This document shows positions 46,359 through 54,217 of a stretch of 64,000 bases of DNA, piece by piece. Source of the DNA: Acidimicrobiaceae bacterium. GTDB taxonomy: Bacteria; Actinomycetota; Acidimicrobiia; Acidimicrobiales; RAAP-2. Location: the NCBI GenBank assembly GCA_027449885.1, contig DAIDKS010000032.1, positions 1 to 64,000 of the forward strand, written 5' to 3'. The number at the start of each line of letters is the position of its first letter. Positions within the stretch are counted from its first letter, which is position 1. The notes beneath the pieces were generated by a model. The model was not told the origin of the DNA, made no database searches, and worked only from the letters and a program-made list of their open reading frames with translations. A program made the translations under genes and the position numbers.

Positions 46359-46849
46359 GCCAACATCATCCCATCGACGACCGCCGCCACGACCTCGTCG
46401 AGGGTGCCGGTCGCCGCGACGCGTATCCGGGCCACCTCCTCGTACCAGCCCCGGCGACGCCGGCGCAGGCGCGCGAGCGCTCGCGCGGGGTCGTCGCCGA
46501 GCAGGGGACGGTCCCCCTCCCCCACTCGAGCGAGGAGGACCTCGTCGGGAGCGTCCAGCCACACCGTCGGCGCGGATCGCAGCGCGTCGCGGTTGCTCGC
46601 TCGCTCCACGACCCCACCCCCGGTCGCGACGATCACGTCGCGTGCCAGGGCGAGCTCGAGGGCGTGCGATTCGAGATCGCGGAACGCGGCCTCGCCCCGG
46701 GTCCGAATGAGGTCTCCGGGTGACGCGCCCTCGCGGGTGGCGACCTCCTCGTCGGTGTCGACCCACGCGACGCCGTAGTGAGCGCCGAGGGCTCGCGCCA
46801 CGGCGCTCTTGCCGGCTCCGGGCAGGCCGATCAGGACGACCCGAGCCAC
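46355..46849 (-). CDS. aroK: Shikimate kinase
   Basis: AroK phosphorylates shikimate. The Walker A GLPGAGKSAVARAL, shikimate-binding DTDEEV and EAAFRDLESHAL, and ATGGGVVERASNRDAL are all present in 164 residues, and the RPLLGDDP lid follows. The GTG lies 2 nt after the aroC stop. Confidence 0.96.
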   Translation of the reverse strand: MARVVLIGLPGAGKSAVARALGAHYGVAWVDTDEEVATREGASPGDLIRTRGEAAFRDLESHALELALARDVIVATGGGVVERASNRDALRSAPTVWLDAPDEVLLARVGEGDRPLLGDDPARALARLRRRRRGWYEEVARIRVAATGTLDEVVAAVVDGMMLA

Positions 46850-46851
46850 GA

Positions 46852-48039
46852 CTAGAGCGGACGGGCCGTCGACGGCGTGCTGCCCAAGTGGGCTACGTAG
46901 GCCTCGTGGTTGCGGGCGAACTCCGCGACGGTGTCCCCACCGAACTTGCGCAGCGCCTCGTCCGCGAGGACGATCGCGACCATGGACTCGGCGACGACGC
47001 CCATGGCGGGCACGGCCGTCACGTCGGTGCGCTCCTTGAACGACACCGTGCTCTCTCCCGAGGCGACGTCCACGGTCTCGAGGACGGGTCGGTTGAGCGT
47101 CGCGAGCGGCTTCATCGCGACGCGAACGATCAGTGGTGCGCCGGACGAGACGCCGCCCTCCACGCCACCGGCGTGGTCCGAGCGTCGGCCGTAGCCGCCA
47201 CCGGTCGTCGCCTCGTCGTCGCGGTAGATCGCGTCGTGCGCCTCACTGCCGCGCTGTTCGGCCTGGCGCCACCCGTCCCCGATCTCGACGGCCTTCACCG
47301 CCGGGATGCTCATCAGCGCCCCCGCGAGCCGGCCGTCGAGCTTGCGATCCCAGTGGACGTAGCTGCCGAGTCCGACGGGAACCCCGTACCCGACCACCTC
47401 CGCAATGCCGCCGAGCGAGTCGCCCACCTTCGCCGCGGCCTTGATCGCCGTCACCATCCGCGCACTGGTCTCCGGATCGACGCAGCGAACCTCGCTCTCG
47501 TCGACGGCGCCCTGGTCCCCGGCACCGGGTCGCGGGCCCTCGTAGGCCACGTCGCCGATGCGCACGACGTGGCTCAGGACGCTCACTCCGATCTCCCCGA
47601 GCAGGGCGCGGGCGAGCGAGCCGACCACGACGCGCGCGGCAGTCTCGCGGGCGCTCGCCCGCTCCAACACGTCGCGGGCGTCGTCGAAGCCGTACTTCTG
47701 CATCCCGACCAGGTCGGCGTGGCCGGGTCGCGGCGCCGTCAGTCGGCGCGTCGGCTCACCGGGAGCGGCGGACATCTCGTCCTCCCACTTCACCCACTCG
47801 GTATTGACGATCTCGATGGCGACGGGCGATCCGAGCGTGCGACCGTGGCGGATGCCCCCCGTCAGACGAAGGGCGTCGCGCTCGAAGCGCATGCGCGGTC
47901 CCCGTCCGAAGCCGAGTCGGCGCCGGGCCAGCTGATCGGCGAGGGCCTCCTCGACGAGGGGCAGCCCCGACGGCAGTCCCTCGACGATGACGGTCAGCGA
48001 CGGCCCGTGACTCTCTCCCGCGGTGAGGAAGCGCAGCAT
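46852..48039 (-). CDS. aroC: Chorismate synthase
   Basis: AroC converts EPSP to chorismate with reduced FMN. The N-terminus MLRFLTAGESHGPSLTVIVEGLP, the ASARETAARVVVGSLAR segment and DRKLDGRLAGALMSIPAVKAVEIGDG mark the family, and 395 residues is normal. Chorismate also feeds the menaquinone genes in this window. The ATG has TAGGAT exactly 6 nt upstream, so aroC likely heads a leaderless aroC-aroK-aroB-aroQ-efp-nusB unit. Confidence 0.97.
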   Translation of the reverse strand: MLRFLTAGESHGPSLTVIVEGLPSGLPLVEEALADQLARRRLGFGRGPRMRFERDALRLTGGIRHGRTLGSPVAIEIVNTEWVKWEDEMSAAPGEPTRRLTAPRPGHADLVGMQKYGFDDARDVLERASARETAARVVVGSLARALLGEIGVSVLSHVVRIGDVAYEGPRPGAGDQGAVDESEVRCVDPETSARMVTAIKAAAKVGDSLGGIAEVVGYGVPVGLGSYVHWDRKLDGRLAGALMSIPAVKAVEIGDGWRQAEQRGSEAHDAIYRDDEATTGGGYGRRSDHAGGVEGGVSSGAPLIVRVAMKPLATLNRPVLETVDVASGESTVSFKERTDVTAVPAMGVVAESMVAIVLADEALRKFGGDTVAEFARNHEAYVAHLGSTPSTARPL

Positions 48040-48045
48040 CGGTTC

Positions 48046-48051
48046 ATCCTA
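48046..48051 (-). promoter_or_regulatory. Leaderless-type -10 element (aroC operon)
   Basis: TAGGAT, 6 nt (GAACCG), then the aroC ATG. Confidence 0.55.
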
Positions 48052-48070
48052 GGGCGCGTCGCCCCGCCCC

Positions 48071-48724
48071 TCAGTGGTCGTCGCGGTAGAAGGGGTTCTC
48101 GCCCGAGGCGTGGTCGGTGACGTCGACGACCGCCTCGAGTTCGGGGATGGCGGCGTGCAGCTCCTTCTCGATCCCCTGGGAGAGGGTCATGCGACTGAGC
48201 GAGCAGCCCTGGCATCCACCGCCCATGAGGATGTACGCGATCCGGCGGTCCTCGTCGAGGGCCACGAGGTCGGCGACGCCGCCGTGCGCGGCGATGGAGG
48301 GATTGATCGACTGGTCGAGAACCTCGACGGCCCGACGCCCCAGGGGGCCGTCGGTGCCGAGTGCCAGGATGTCGGCCGGGACGCCGGGGTAGAGCTCCGC
48401 CGGCGGAGGCAGGTTCGGGTTGACCAGGACGAGCCCGCCCCCACCATCGGCGGCGAACTCCAGGCGACTGCCCCTGAGGCGTTCGATCGAGCGTGCCGGG
48501 ACCACGATCGTGACGTCGCCGTCGCGACCCACGGCGGATCCCTCGGGGGCGCTGGCGCTCTCCGAGAAGTAGAGGTCGTAGGTGTAGCCCCCGGCTCGCG
48601 TGCCGGTCACCTCCACGTAGAGGGCGAGCTCGTCGCTGCGCTCCTCGGCGTGCAGGGCGTCCAGCACCACGTCGCGGGCGGCGTCAGTCAGCGTCAGGAC
48701 CTCGAACATCTCAACCGTGGACAC
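48071..48724 (-). CDS. NfuA-like iron-sulfur cluster carrier
   Basis: The 217-residue protein has a degenerate HesB/A-type N-terminal domain without its cysteines and a NifU-like C-terminal domain. The cluster-binding CxxC lies in LMGGGCQGCSLSRMT (Cys171, Cys174), with INPSIAAHGGVADLVAL before it. Such proteins carry 4Fe-4S clusters to client enzymes. The GTG start has TAGACT 6 nt upstream. It is divergent from the Cys-rich gene at 48779, only 54 nt apart. Confidence 0.88.
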   Translation of the reverse strand: MSTVEMFEVLTLTDAARDVVLDALHAEERSDELALYVEVTGTRAGGYTYDLYFSESASAPEGSAVGRDGDVTIVVPARSIERLRGSRLEFAADGGGGLVLVNPNLPPPAELYPGVPADILALGTDGPLGRRAVEVLDQSINPSIAAHGGVADLVALDEDRRIAYILMGGGCQGCSLSRMTLSQGIEKELHAAIPELEAVVDVTDHASGENPFYRDDH

Positions 48725-48730
48725 GCGGTC

Positions 48731-48736
48731 AGTCTA
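48731..48736 (-). promoter_or_regulatory. Leaderless-type -10 element (nfuA-like)
   Basis: TAGACT, 6 nt (GACCGC), then the GTG at 48724. Confidence 0.55.
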
Positions 48737-48766
48737 GGAGCGCGTCCGCGATATCGAGCGTCGCAG

Positions 48767-48772
48767 TATCGT
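48767..48772 (+). promoter_or_regulatory. Leaderless-type -10 element (Cys-rich gene)
   Basis: TATCGT, 6 nt (CGTCGC), then the GTG at 48779. Confidence 0.5.
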
Positions 48773-48778
48773 CGTCGC

Positions 48779-49516
48779 GTGACCTCCCCCCGCGACGCGC
48801 ATGAATGGGTCAGCTTCGACGACCCCCACGAACAGCGAACCTGGATGTTCGACGTGACCTTCCTCGAGAGCCACTGGACCTGCATCTTCGGCCACGGCTG
48901 CCAAGGGGTCCTGACGGCACCGACGCCGGAGCGCGGCGAGGGCTGCTGCAGCTACGGCGCGCACCTCACCGGTGAGGACGAGCGCCAGCGCATCGAGCAG
49001 CTGGCCACCGAACTCACCGACGACCAGTGGCAGAACCGCCGCAAGGGGCGCCAGGGCACCACCCGCGTGACCCGCTCCGGCGACATCGTGACCCGCCTGG
49101 TCGGAGAGGCCTGCATCTTCCTCAACCGACCCGACTTCGCGCGCGGAGCGGGCTGTGCCTTCCACGTGAAGGCGATGGACGAGGGCCGCAGCTACGTGGG
49201 GCTGAAGCCCGAGGTCTGCTGGCAGCTACCCCTGCACCGCGACGAGGAGGTCCTGGAGTCGGGCCACGTCGTCACCCGGATCGAGGAGTGGGGGCGTCGG
49301 GGATGGGGACCCGGCGGGGACGACTTCCACTGGTGGTGCACCGAGGCCCCGGAAGCCTTCACGGGTCGCCAGAGCGTCGCCGACTCCATGGATGAGGAGC
49401 TGCGCGCGATGGTGGGCGACGAGGTCGCCGACCTGCTGCGCGACTACCTCACGGAGCGATCGTCCCGGGGATCACGGACTCGACTGGCCCACCCCGTGGT
49501 CCGTCGTCGCTCCTAG
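48779..49516 (+). CDS. Cys-rich putative metal-binding protein, YkgJ-like spacing
   Basis: The 245-residue cytoplasmic protein has conserved-looking cysteines at about 35, 41, 56, 57, 112, 126 and 147. The pattern C...GCCSYGAHL...GEACIFLN...GCAFH...KPEVCW recalls the Zn/Fe-binding YkgJ/DUF3109 group, whose role is unknown. I do not recognise an exact family. The first part of the track ORF is a shadow of the nfuA-like gene. The GTG start has TATCGT exactly 6 nt upstream. It is divergent from the nfuA-like gene, so a metal or Fe-S link is plausible. Confidence 0.75.
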   Translation: MTSPRDAHEWVSFDDPHEQRTWMFDVTFLESHWTCIFGHGCQGVLTAPTPERGEGCCSYGAHLTGEDERQRIEQLATELTDDQWQNRRKGRQGTTRVTRSGDIVTRLVGEACIFLNRPDFARGAGCAFHVKAMDEGRSYVGLKPEVCWQLPLHRDEEVLESGHVVTRIEEWGRRGWGPGGDDFHWWCTEAPEAFTGRQSVADSMDEELRAMVGDEVADLLRDYLTERSSRGSRTRLAHPVVRRRS

Positions 49517-49725
49517 CTCTCCGCGGTCAACGGGTCGTCGTCGGCAACGGAGGGGCGAGGCAGGCGGCCCAGGATCTCGTCGAATCGGTCCTCTTCCGCC
49601 CGGCACCACTCCGCGTGGACGTCCTCGGGCGCGGCGCCGCACTCGGCACACGCGGTCGCTCGGGGCCCCGTCGAACGCTTCAGTTCGCGAGCTTCAACAA
49701 ATCGACGGTGGCGGCCCTTTTTCAC
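49513..49725 (-). CDS. Small putative zinc-ribbon protein
   Basis: A 70-residue protein with a basic N-terminus (KKGRHRRF) and a possible zinc site CAECGAAPEDVHAEWC (Cys26, Cys29, His37, Cys41), followed by an acidic tail. No family is recognised. The GTG at 49725 has a good GAGGAG 5 nt upstream, which supports translation. Its stop shares the palindrome CTAG with the stop of the convergent gene ending at 49516. Confidence 0.65.
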   Translation of the reverse strand: MKKGRHRRFVEARELKRSTGPRATACAECGAAPEDVHAEWCRAEEDRFDEILGRLPRPSVADDDPLTAES

Positions 49726-49834
49726 GTCGTCTCCTCACTGGTCGCGGGCCATAACTGGCGGCGACCTGGCTCCGCGAACCGCGGCGCCGGTCTCCCATGT
49801 TACCAATCCGGACCCGGAAAACGGCCGACAGCCC

Positions 49835-49840
49835 TAACAT
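49835..49840 (+). promoter_or_regulatory. Leaderless-type -10 element (small gene 49847)
   Basis: TAACAT, 6 nt (CGCAGC), then the GTG at 49847. Confidence 0.5.
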
Positions 49841-49846
49841 CGCAGC

Positions 49847-50071
49847 GTGAGCGCGACGTTCGACCCCAACGACATGATTCGCCGTTTTCAGGAGCGCGCC
49901 GAGGCCGTGCGCCGACGGGGGCTTCCCCCGGTCGAGGGCCCGGAACGCCAGCGGTTCCTCGAGGCGGCCCGCCTGGACTTCCAGGATTTCGCGATGATCG
50001 GCGACGCCGTCGCCCGCCTCGAGGACGGAATCCTGCGGCTCGAGATCGACCTCCGCCCCCCGCAGGGCTGA
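49847..50071 (+). CDS. Small protein of unknown function
   Basis: A 74-residue, highly charged, probably helical cytoplasmic protein (FDPNDMIRRFQERAEAVRRRG, then RFLEAARLDFQDFAMIGDAVARLEDG). It has no Cys and no membrane segment, and no family is recognised. Support comes from the exact TAACAT-N6-GTG start, amphipathic sequence and codon use like its neighbours. It ends 4 nt before the convergent lipoprotein gene. Confidence 0.62.
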   Translation: MSATFDPNDMIRRFQERAEAVRRRGLPPVEGPERQRFLEAARLDFQDFAMIGDAVARLEDGILRLEIDLRPPQG

Positions 50072-50075
50072 TCGC

Positions 50076-50504
50076 TCAACTACCCGCGTTGGCGATCCGG
50101 GCACTCGCCTCGGCGAGCAGCGCCGCGCCGGTGCCCAAGTCGCCGAGGGCCGCCGAACGGGCCGTCGGGGAGTCCGCCGCGCGGTAGCAGCGGTTCGCCC
50201 CGGCGCCGAGGAGCGTGTAGGCGCGCGTCAGCAACTGCGTCGTCGTGGCGTCAGGGCTCGGCAGTGACGCGTTGGCCGCCTCGGTGTCGACGAGCAGGAC
50301 GGCACAGACGAGGTGAAGCTGCCCGGACGTCGAGTCCGCGCGCCGCAGGGCCGTCGCCGCGTGGCTCGCGTCGCCCCGCAGCGTTCGCGTATTGGCGACG
50401 AACGAGCTCTGGGAGACCCAGGAACGCAGGGCGGTCCCGGGCGACACCGAACCGCACGCCGCCAGACCGAGTCCGGCGAGGGCCAGCGAGAGCAGTCGCC
50501 TCAC
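50076..50504 (-). CDS. Putative lipoprotein of unknown function
   Basis: A 142-residue protein with a signal peptide and a lipobox (LGLAACG; lipidated Cys about residue 17). The mature part is Ala/Thr-rich and helical, with Cys at about 67 and 105. It is expected on the outer face of the cytoplasmic membrane. The GTG start overlaps the tyrS stop (GTGA), so it is co-expressed with tyrS, though no functional link is obvious. Confidence 0.7.
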   Translation of the reverse strand: MRRLLSLALAGLGLAACGSVSPGTALRSWVSQSSFVANTRTLRGDASHAATALRRADSTSGQLHLVCAVLLVDTEAANASLPSPDATTTQLLTRAYTLLGAGANRCYRAADSPTARSAALGDLGTGAALLAEASARIANAGS

Positions 50505-51784
50505 GCCAAGACCACGAGGTGCAGCTGTCGCCGCCCCCGACGCACGACGAGGTAGCGCTCGTGGAGCGCCCGGTCGACACCGATGAGGGTCCCGGGCTCG
50601 ACGCGGGCGTTGTTCACGTAGACGCCGCCCTGGTCGAGGAAGCGCCGGGCTTCGCCCTTCGAGGCGGCGAGGCCGGTCGTCACGAGGAGGTCGACGGGGT
50701 CGAGGCCGGCGAGGGCGTCACCCCGGGACACCGTCGACGACGGAGCGTCTCCCACGACCTCCATCAGGGTCCGCTCGTCGAGTTCCACGATCGCCTCGCT
50801 GAAGAGGGCCTCGCCGGCCCGCGCGGCGTGCCGCGCCGCCTCCGTCCCGTGGACGAAGGCGACGACCGCGTCGGCGAGCGCGCGCTGCGCGCGTCGCTCG
50901 CTCGGGGCCGTGCGCACCGACTCGTCGAGCGCCCGGATCTCCTCGTGGTCGAGGAACGTGTAGAAGCGCAGCAGTGTGGCGACCATCTGGTCCTCGGTGT
51001 TGAGAAGGAACTGGTGCAGCGCGAAGGGCGACGTCCGATCCGCGTCCAACCAGATCCTCTCGTTGCCCGCCTCCGACTTCCCGTACTTGCGACCGTCGGG
51101 CCGCACCAGCAGGGGGGAGGTCAGCCCCGCCACCGCGTCGCCCGTGACCTTCCGCACGAGCTCCGCCCCCATGGTGATGTTGCCCCACTGGTCCGAACCG
51201 CCCAGCTGCAGGGAGCAGTCGTAGTCGAGGTGCAGGCGCAAGAAGTCGTAGGCCTGCAGGAGCATGTAGGAGAACTCGGTGAAGGAGAGGCCCACGTCGT
51301 CGCGCTCCAGGCGACTGCGGACGGACTCCTTGGCGACCATCTGGTTGACGGTGAAGTGCTTGCCGACGTCGCGCAGGAAGTCCGTGAGGGGGATCGTCGT
51401 CAGCCAGCGGGCGTTGTCGAGGAGCAGCGCGCGTCGCGGGCCGGCGTCACCCGAGAAGTCGAGGAAGCGTTCCAGTTGGCGTCCGATGCTCTCCAGGTTC
51501 GCGGCCAGCTGGTCGAGGTCGAGCAGGGGGCGCTCCACGTCCTTGAAGCTCGGGTCGCCCACCAGGCCCGTCCCTCCCCCGGCGAGGGCGATCGGACGGT
51601 TCCCGGCGTCCTGGAGTCGACGCAGGTTGCAGATCTGCAGCAGGCTGCCGAGATGGAGCGACGAGGCCGTGGGGTCGAAGCCCACGTAGGCCGTGACGCC
51701 TCCCGCCGAGAGTCGGTCCAGCACCGAGTCGTCCGTGACCTGGTGCACGAGTCCCCGGAAGGCCCAATCGTCGCGCAGTCGCAT
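50501..51784 (-). CDS. tyrS: Tyrosine--tRNA ligase
   Basis: A class I synthetase of the bacterial TyrRS type. The HIGH-like motif is HLGSLL in YVGFDPTASSLHLGSLLQ, the KMSKS-like loop is KYGKSEAGN near residue 225, and a C-terminal S4 RNA-binding domain starts near residue 355. At 427 residues it is typical. There is no T-box: TAGACT lies exactly 6 nt before the ATG, predicting a leaderless message. Confidence 0.97.
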   Translation of the reverse strand: MRLRDDWAFRGLVHQVTDDSVLDRLSAGGVTAYVGFDPTASSLHLGSLLQICNLRRLQDAGNRPIALAGGGTGLVGDPSFKDVERPLLDLDQLAANLESIGRQLERFLDFSGDAGPRRALLLDNARWLTTIPLTDFLRDVGKHFTVNQMVAKESVRSRLERDDVGLSFTEFSYMLLQAYDFLRLHLDYDCSLQLGGSDQWGNITMGAELVRKVTGDAVAGLTSPLLVRPDGRKYGKSEAGNERIWLDADRTSPFALHQFLLNTEDQMVATLLRFYTFLDHEEIRALDESVRTAPSERRAQRALADAVVAFVHGTEAARHAARAGEALFSEAIVELDERTLMEVVGDAPSSTVSRGDALAGLDPVDLLVTTGLAASKGEARRFLDQGGVYVNNARVEPGTLIGVDRALHERYLVVRRGRRQLHLVVLA

Positions 51785-51790
51785 GGCGAC

Positions 51791-51796
51791 AGTCTA
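51791..51796 (-). promoter_or_regulatory. Leaderless-type -10 element (tyrS)
   Basis: TAGACT, 6 nt (GTCGCC), then the tyrS ATG. Confidence 0.6.
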
Positions 51797-51818
51797 CGGA
51801 GGGCCTCAGCGCGACCCG

Positions 51819-52562
51819 TTAGAGGAGGGCGTTCGACGCGGGGATGTGCACCTGGAGCCAGAGCACGAAGTTGTGCCACGCCCCCGAGACCTCGAGCAGC
51901 CCGATGACGACGAGCATCCCTCCGCCCACCCGGGCGACGGCTCGGTGGTGGCGTCGCAGCCAGGCCGACGTGCTCGCGGCCCACTCCGAGAAGACCGCGG
52001 CGACCACGAACGGGAGCCCGAGGCCGAGGCAGTAGACCAAGGCGAGGAACGAGCCCCGCACGGCGGTCGCCCCGGACGACGAGGCGGCGAGTCCGAGGAT
52101 GGCCGACAGGGTCGGTCCGATGCAGGGCGTCCAGCCCAGCGCGAAGAGGACGCCGAGGGCGGCCGCCCCCAGCACCGAGGCCCGCGGCACACGGTGCACC
52201 CGACGCTCTCGCTGAAGCCACGACGTCGGCCACCAGCCGGCGAAGAAGAGCCCGAGCACGATCGTGACGATCCCGAAGGCGATCGCCAGCCCTCGCTGGT
52301 GCGATCGGAGCGTCGCTCCGAGCCCGCCGAACAGGGCGCCGAAGCTGACGAAGACGGCGGCGAAGCCGACGACGAAGGCCAGCGCCCCGAGCACGGCGCG
52401 ACCCCGGCCCCGCGACCCCTCGATCGACCCGGTGGCCCCGCTCAGGAAGGCGAGGTACCCGGGCAGCAGGGGCAGCACGCACGGCGAGACGAACGAGACC
52501 AGTCCCGCCGCGAACGCCAGGGGCATCGCGGCCACGAAGGAGCCGGGGAGGGCGGCGATCAT
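51819..52562 (-). CDS. ccdA: CcdA-type thiol-disulfide membrane transporter
   Basis: The 247-residue polytopic protein (about six helices) moves reducing equivalents across the membrane for cytochrome c or copper-site maturation. Both redox cysteines are present: GLVSFVSPCVLPLLPGYL in helix 1 and LGWTPCIGP in helix 4. It overlaps the menD stop (ATGA). It could supply reductant for the SCO and cupredoxin cysteines of the oxidase island, though that is inference. Confidence 0.9.
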   Translation of the reverse strand: MIAALPGSFVAAMPLAFAAGLVSFVSPCVLPLLPGYLAFLSGATGSIEGSRGRGRAVLGALAFVVGFAAVFVSFGALFGGLGATLRSHQRGLAIAFGIVTIVLGLFFAGWWPTSWLQRERRVHRVPRASVLGAAALGVLFALGWTPCIGPTLSAILGLAASSSGATAVRGSFLALVYCLGLGLPFVVAAVFSEWAASTSAWLRRHHRAVARVGGGMLVVIGLLEVSGAWHNFVLWLQVHIPASNALL

Positions 52563-54217
52563 GCGTCGCGCGCCGCGCGCAGGGCGGCGTCGACCCAGCG
52601 GTCGTGCACACGGACGTTCTCCTCGCGCGTCGGCACGTCGGCGACGACCACGTGCAGTCCCGGGGTCGCGAGCGCGGCGTCGAGGGCGGCGTCGAGCTCA
52701 CCCCGCGTGCGAACCCTCGCCCCGCGGTGTCCGAAGGCGGACGCGACCGCTACCAGGTCGATCGCGCGCGGCGTGCCGAAGAGCTCCTCGAAGCGTGCGC
52801 CGTCGAGCCGCTCGGCTTGGCTGAGGAAGGAGAAGATGCCCCCGCCACCGTTGTCGGCCACGACGAGGACACCCGTGGCCGAACCCGACAGACCGTCGAC
52901 CAGTGCGCCGACGTCGTGGAGCGCGGTGAGGTCACCGACCAGCCCGAGACCGGTGCCCGCGCTCGCGACGCCACAGAAGGTCGACACCACGCCGTCGATC
53001 CCGTTGACGCCACGGTTGGAGTACGTGCGACTCCGACGGGGGGACGCCCACCACTCGACGTCGCGCACGGGCATGGACGATCCCAGAACGAGTGGCGCCT
53101 GGTGACGCGCCGCGACGTCGACCACGGCCCGGGCGACGATCGGCTCGACGAGGTCGCCGTCGTCGTGGGCCCGAACCCACTCGTCGACGCGCCGGCTGTG
53201 ACGCGACCACAGGCCCGCGTAGTCCGGGTTCACCCGTTCGGTCGCGAGGTCGGGCCACCCGGGATGGAGGGCGGCGAGGAGACCGTCGGGGTCGCTGACG
53301 ACTCCGGCGCCGGTCCATCCGACGACGGGCACGGACCATTCGCGCAGGCGAACGCCCAGCCACTTGGACGCCGGCGCCCCGCCGAGTCGCACCACGACGT
53401 CCGGTCGCAGGGTGCCCACGACGTCGTCACCCCGTAGGAGGGCGTCGAAATAGGGCAGGGTTCCCTGGGCCGTGGCGTCGCCGATGACTGCCCAACCCCG
53501 GGCGCGGGCGTCGTCGATCCACTCCGGGCCGACGCCGCGCCCGACGACGGCCAGGACGCGGCCCGCGACGCGGGTGTCGTCGCTCACCGCCCGCGACGCG
53601 ACGCCGACCTCCGTCCACGGACGGTCGCCGGGGCGACCCGGTACCGCCGTCCCGGACTCGACGACGAGGGGTTCGACGAAGGCGAGGTTCACGTGCACGG
53701 GACCCGGGGCACCGGTCCCACTCCCCCGGGCGGCCCGCCACGCACGGGACGCGAGCGGTCGCCACGACGAGGAGGCCTCCGCGCGGGCGACCCCGGGGTT
53801 CTCGTGCCGCCGCACGGCCGGGCCGTAGAGGTCGACCTGGGGCATCGTCTGGGGGGCCCCGACGCCGTGGAGCTCCGGGGGGCGGTCGGCCGTCAGGACG
53901 AGCAGGGGCACGTCGGCCTGATCGGCCTCGGCGACCGCCGCGTGCAGCTCGGCGGCGGCGGTCCCGCTCGTCACCACGACGGCCACCGGCCGGCCACTCT
54001 CGAGGGCCCGGCCCAGGGCGAAGAACGCGGCCCCCCGCTCATCGAGGCGCACGTGCCGGCGAACCTCGGACCGCACCGAGAAGCCGAGGGCCAGGGGGGT
54101 CGAGCGACTGCCGGGGCAGATCACGACCTCGCGCAGTCCGAGGCGGATCCACTCGTCGACCAGCGTGGCGACGAAGGACGACTGAACCTCGCTCGTGTTC
54201 GGTACGCTCGGCTCCAA
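52559..54217 (-). CDS. menD: 2-succinyl-5-enolpyruvyl-6-hydroxy-3-cyclohexene-1-carboxylate synthase
   Basis: MenD is the thiamine-diphosphate enzyme committing isochorismate to menaquinone. VVICPGSRSTPLALGF, VVTSGTAAAELHAAVAEA and ThDP-binding GDLTALHDVGAL...VVADNGGGGIFSFL are diagnostic. The start is uncertain. The TTG at 54217 follows AAGGAG at 5 nt and overlaps the menH ATG by one base. A GTG at 54223 is possible but sits on the Shine-Dalgarno. The track ORF reaches 54259. About 552 residues is normal. Confidence 0.93.
   Translation of the reverse strand: MEPSVPNTSEVQSSFVATLVDEWIRLGLREVVICPGSRSTPLALGFSVRSEVRRHVRLDERGAAFFALGRALESGRPVAVVVTSGTAAAELHAAVAEADQADVPLLVLTADRPPELHGVGAPQTMPQVDLYGPAVRRHENPGVARAEASSSWRPLASRAWRAARGSGTGAPGPVHVNLAFVEPLVVESGTAVPGRPGDRPWTEVGVASRAVSDDTRVAGRVLAVVGRGVGPEWIDDARARGWAVIGDATAQGTLPYFDALLRGDDVVGTLRPDVVVRLGGAPASKWLGVRLREWSVPVVGWTGAGVVSDPDGLLAALHPGWPDLATERVNPDYAGLWSRHSRRVDEWVRAHDDGDLVEPIVARAVVDVAARHQAPLVLGSSMPVRDVEWWASPRRSRTYSNRGVNGIDGVVSTFCGVASAGTGLGLVGDLTALHDVGALVDGLSGSATGVLVVADNGGGGIFSFLSQAERLDGARFEELFGTPRAIDLVAVASAFGHRGARVRTRGELDAALDAALATPGLHVVVADVPTREENVRVHDRWVDAALRAARDA
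54203..54208 (+). promoter_or_regulatory. -10 element of menH
   Basis: TACGCT ends 8 nt before the menH ATG at 54217, suggesting a leaderless or near-leaderless message. It lies within the 5' end of menD on the other strand. Confidence 0.4.

Noticed and set aside
51785-51818. T-box or attenuator before tyrS
   Set aside because: Only 34 nt separate tyrS from ccdA, and the promoter hexamer is 6 nt from the start codon.
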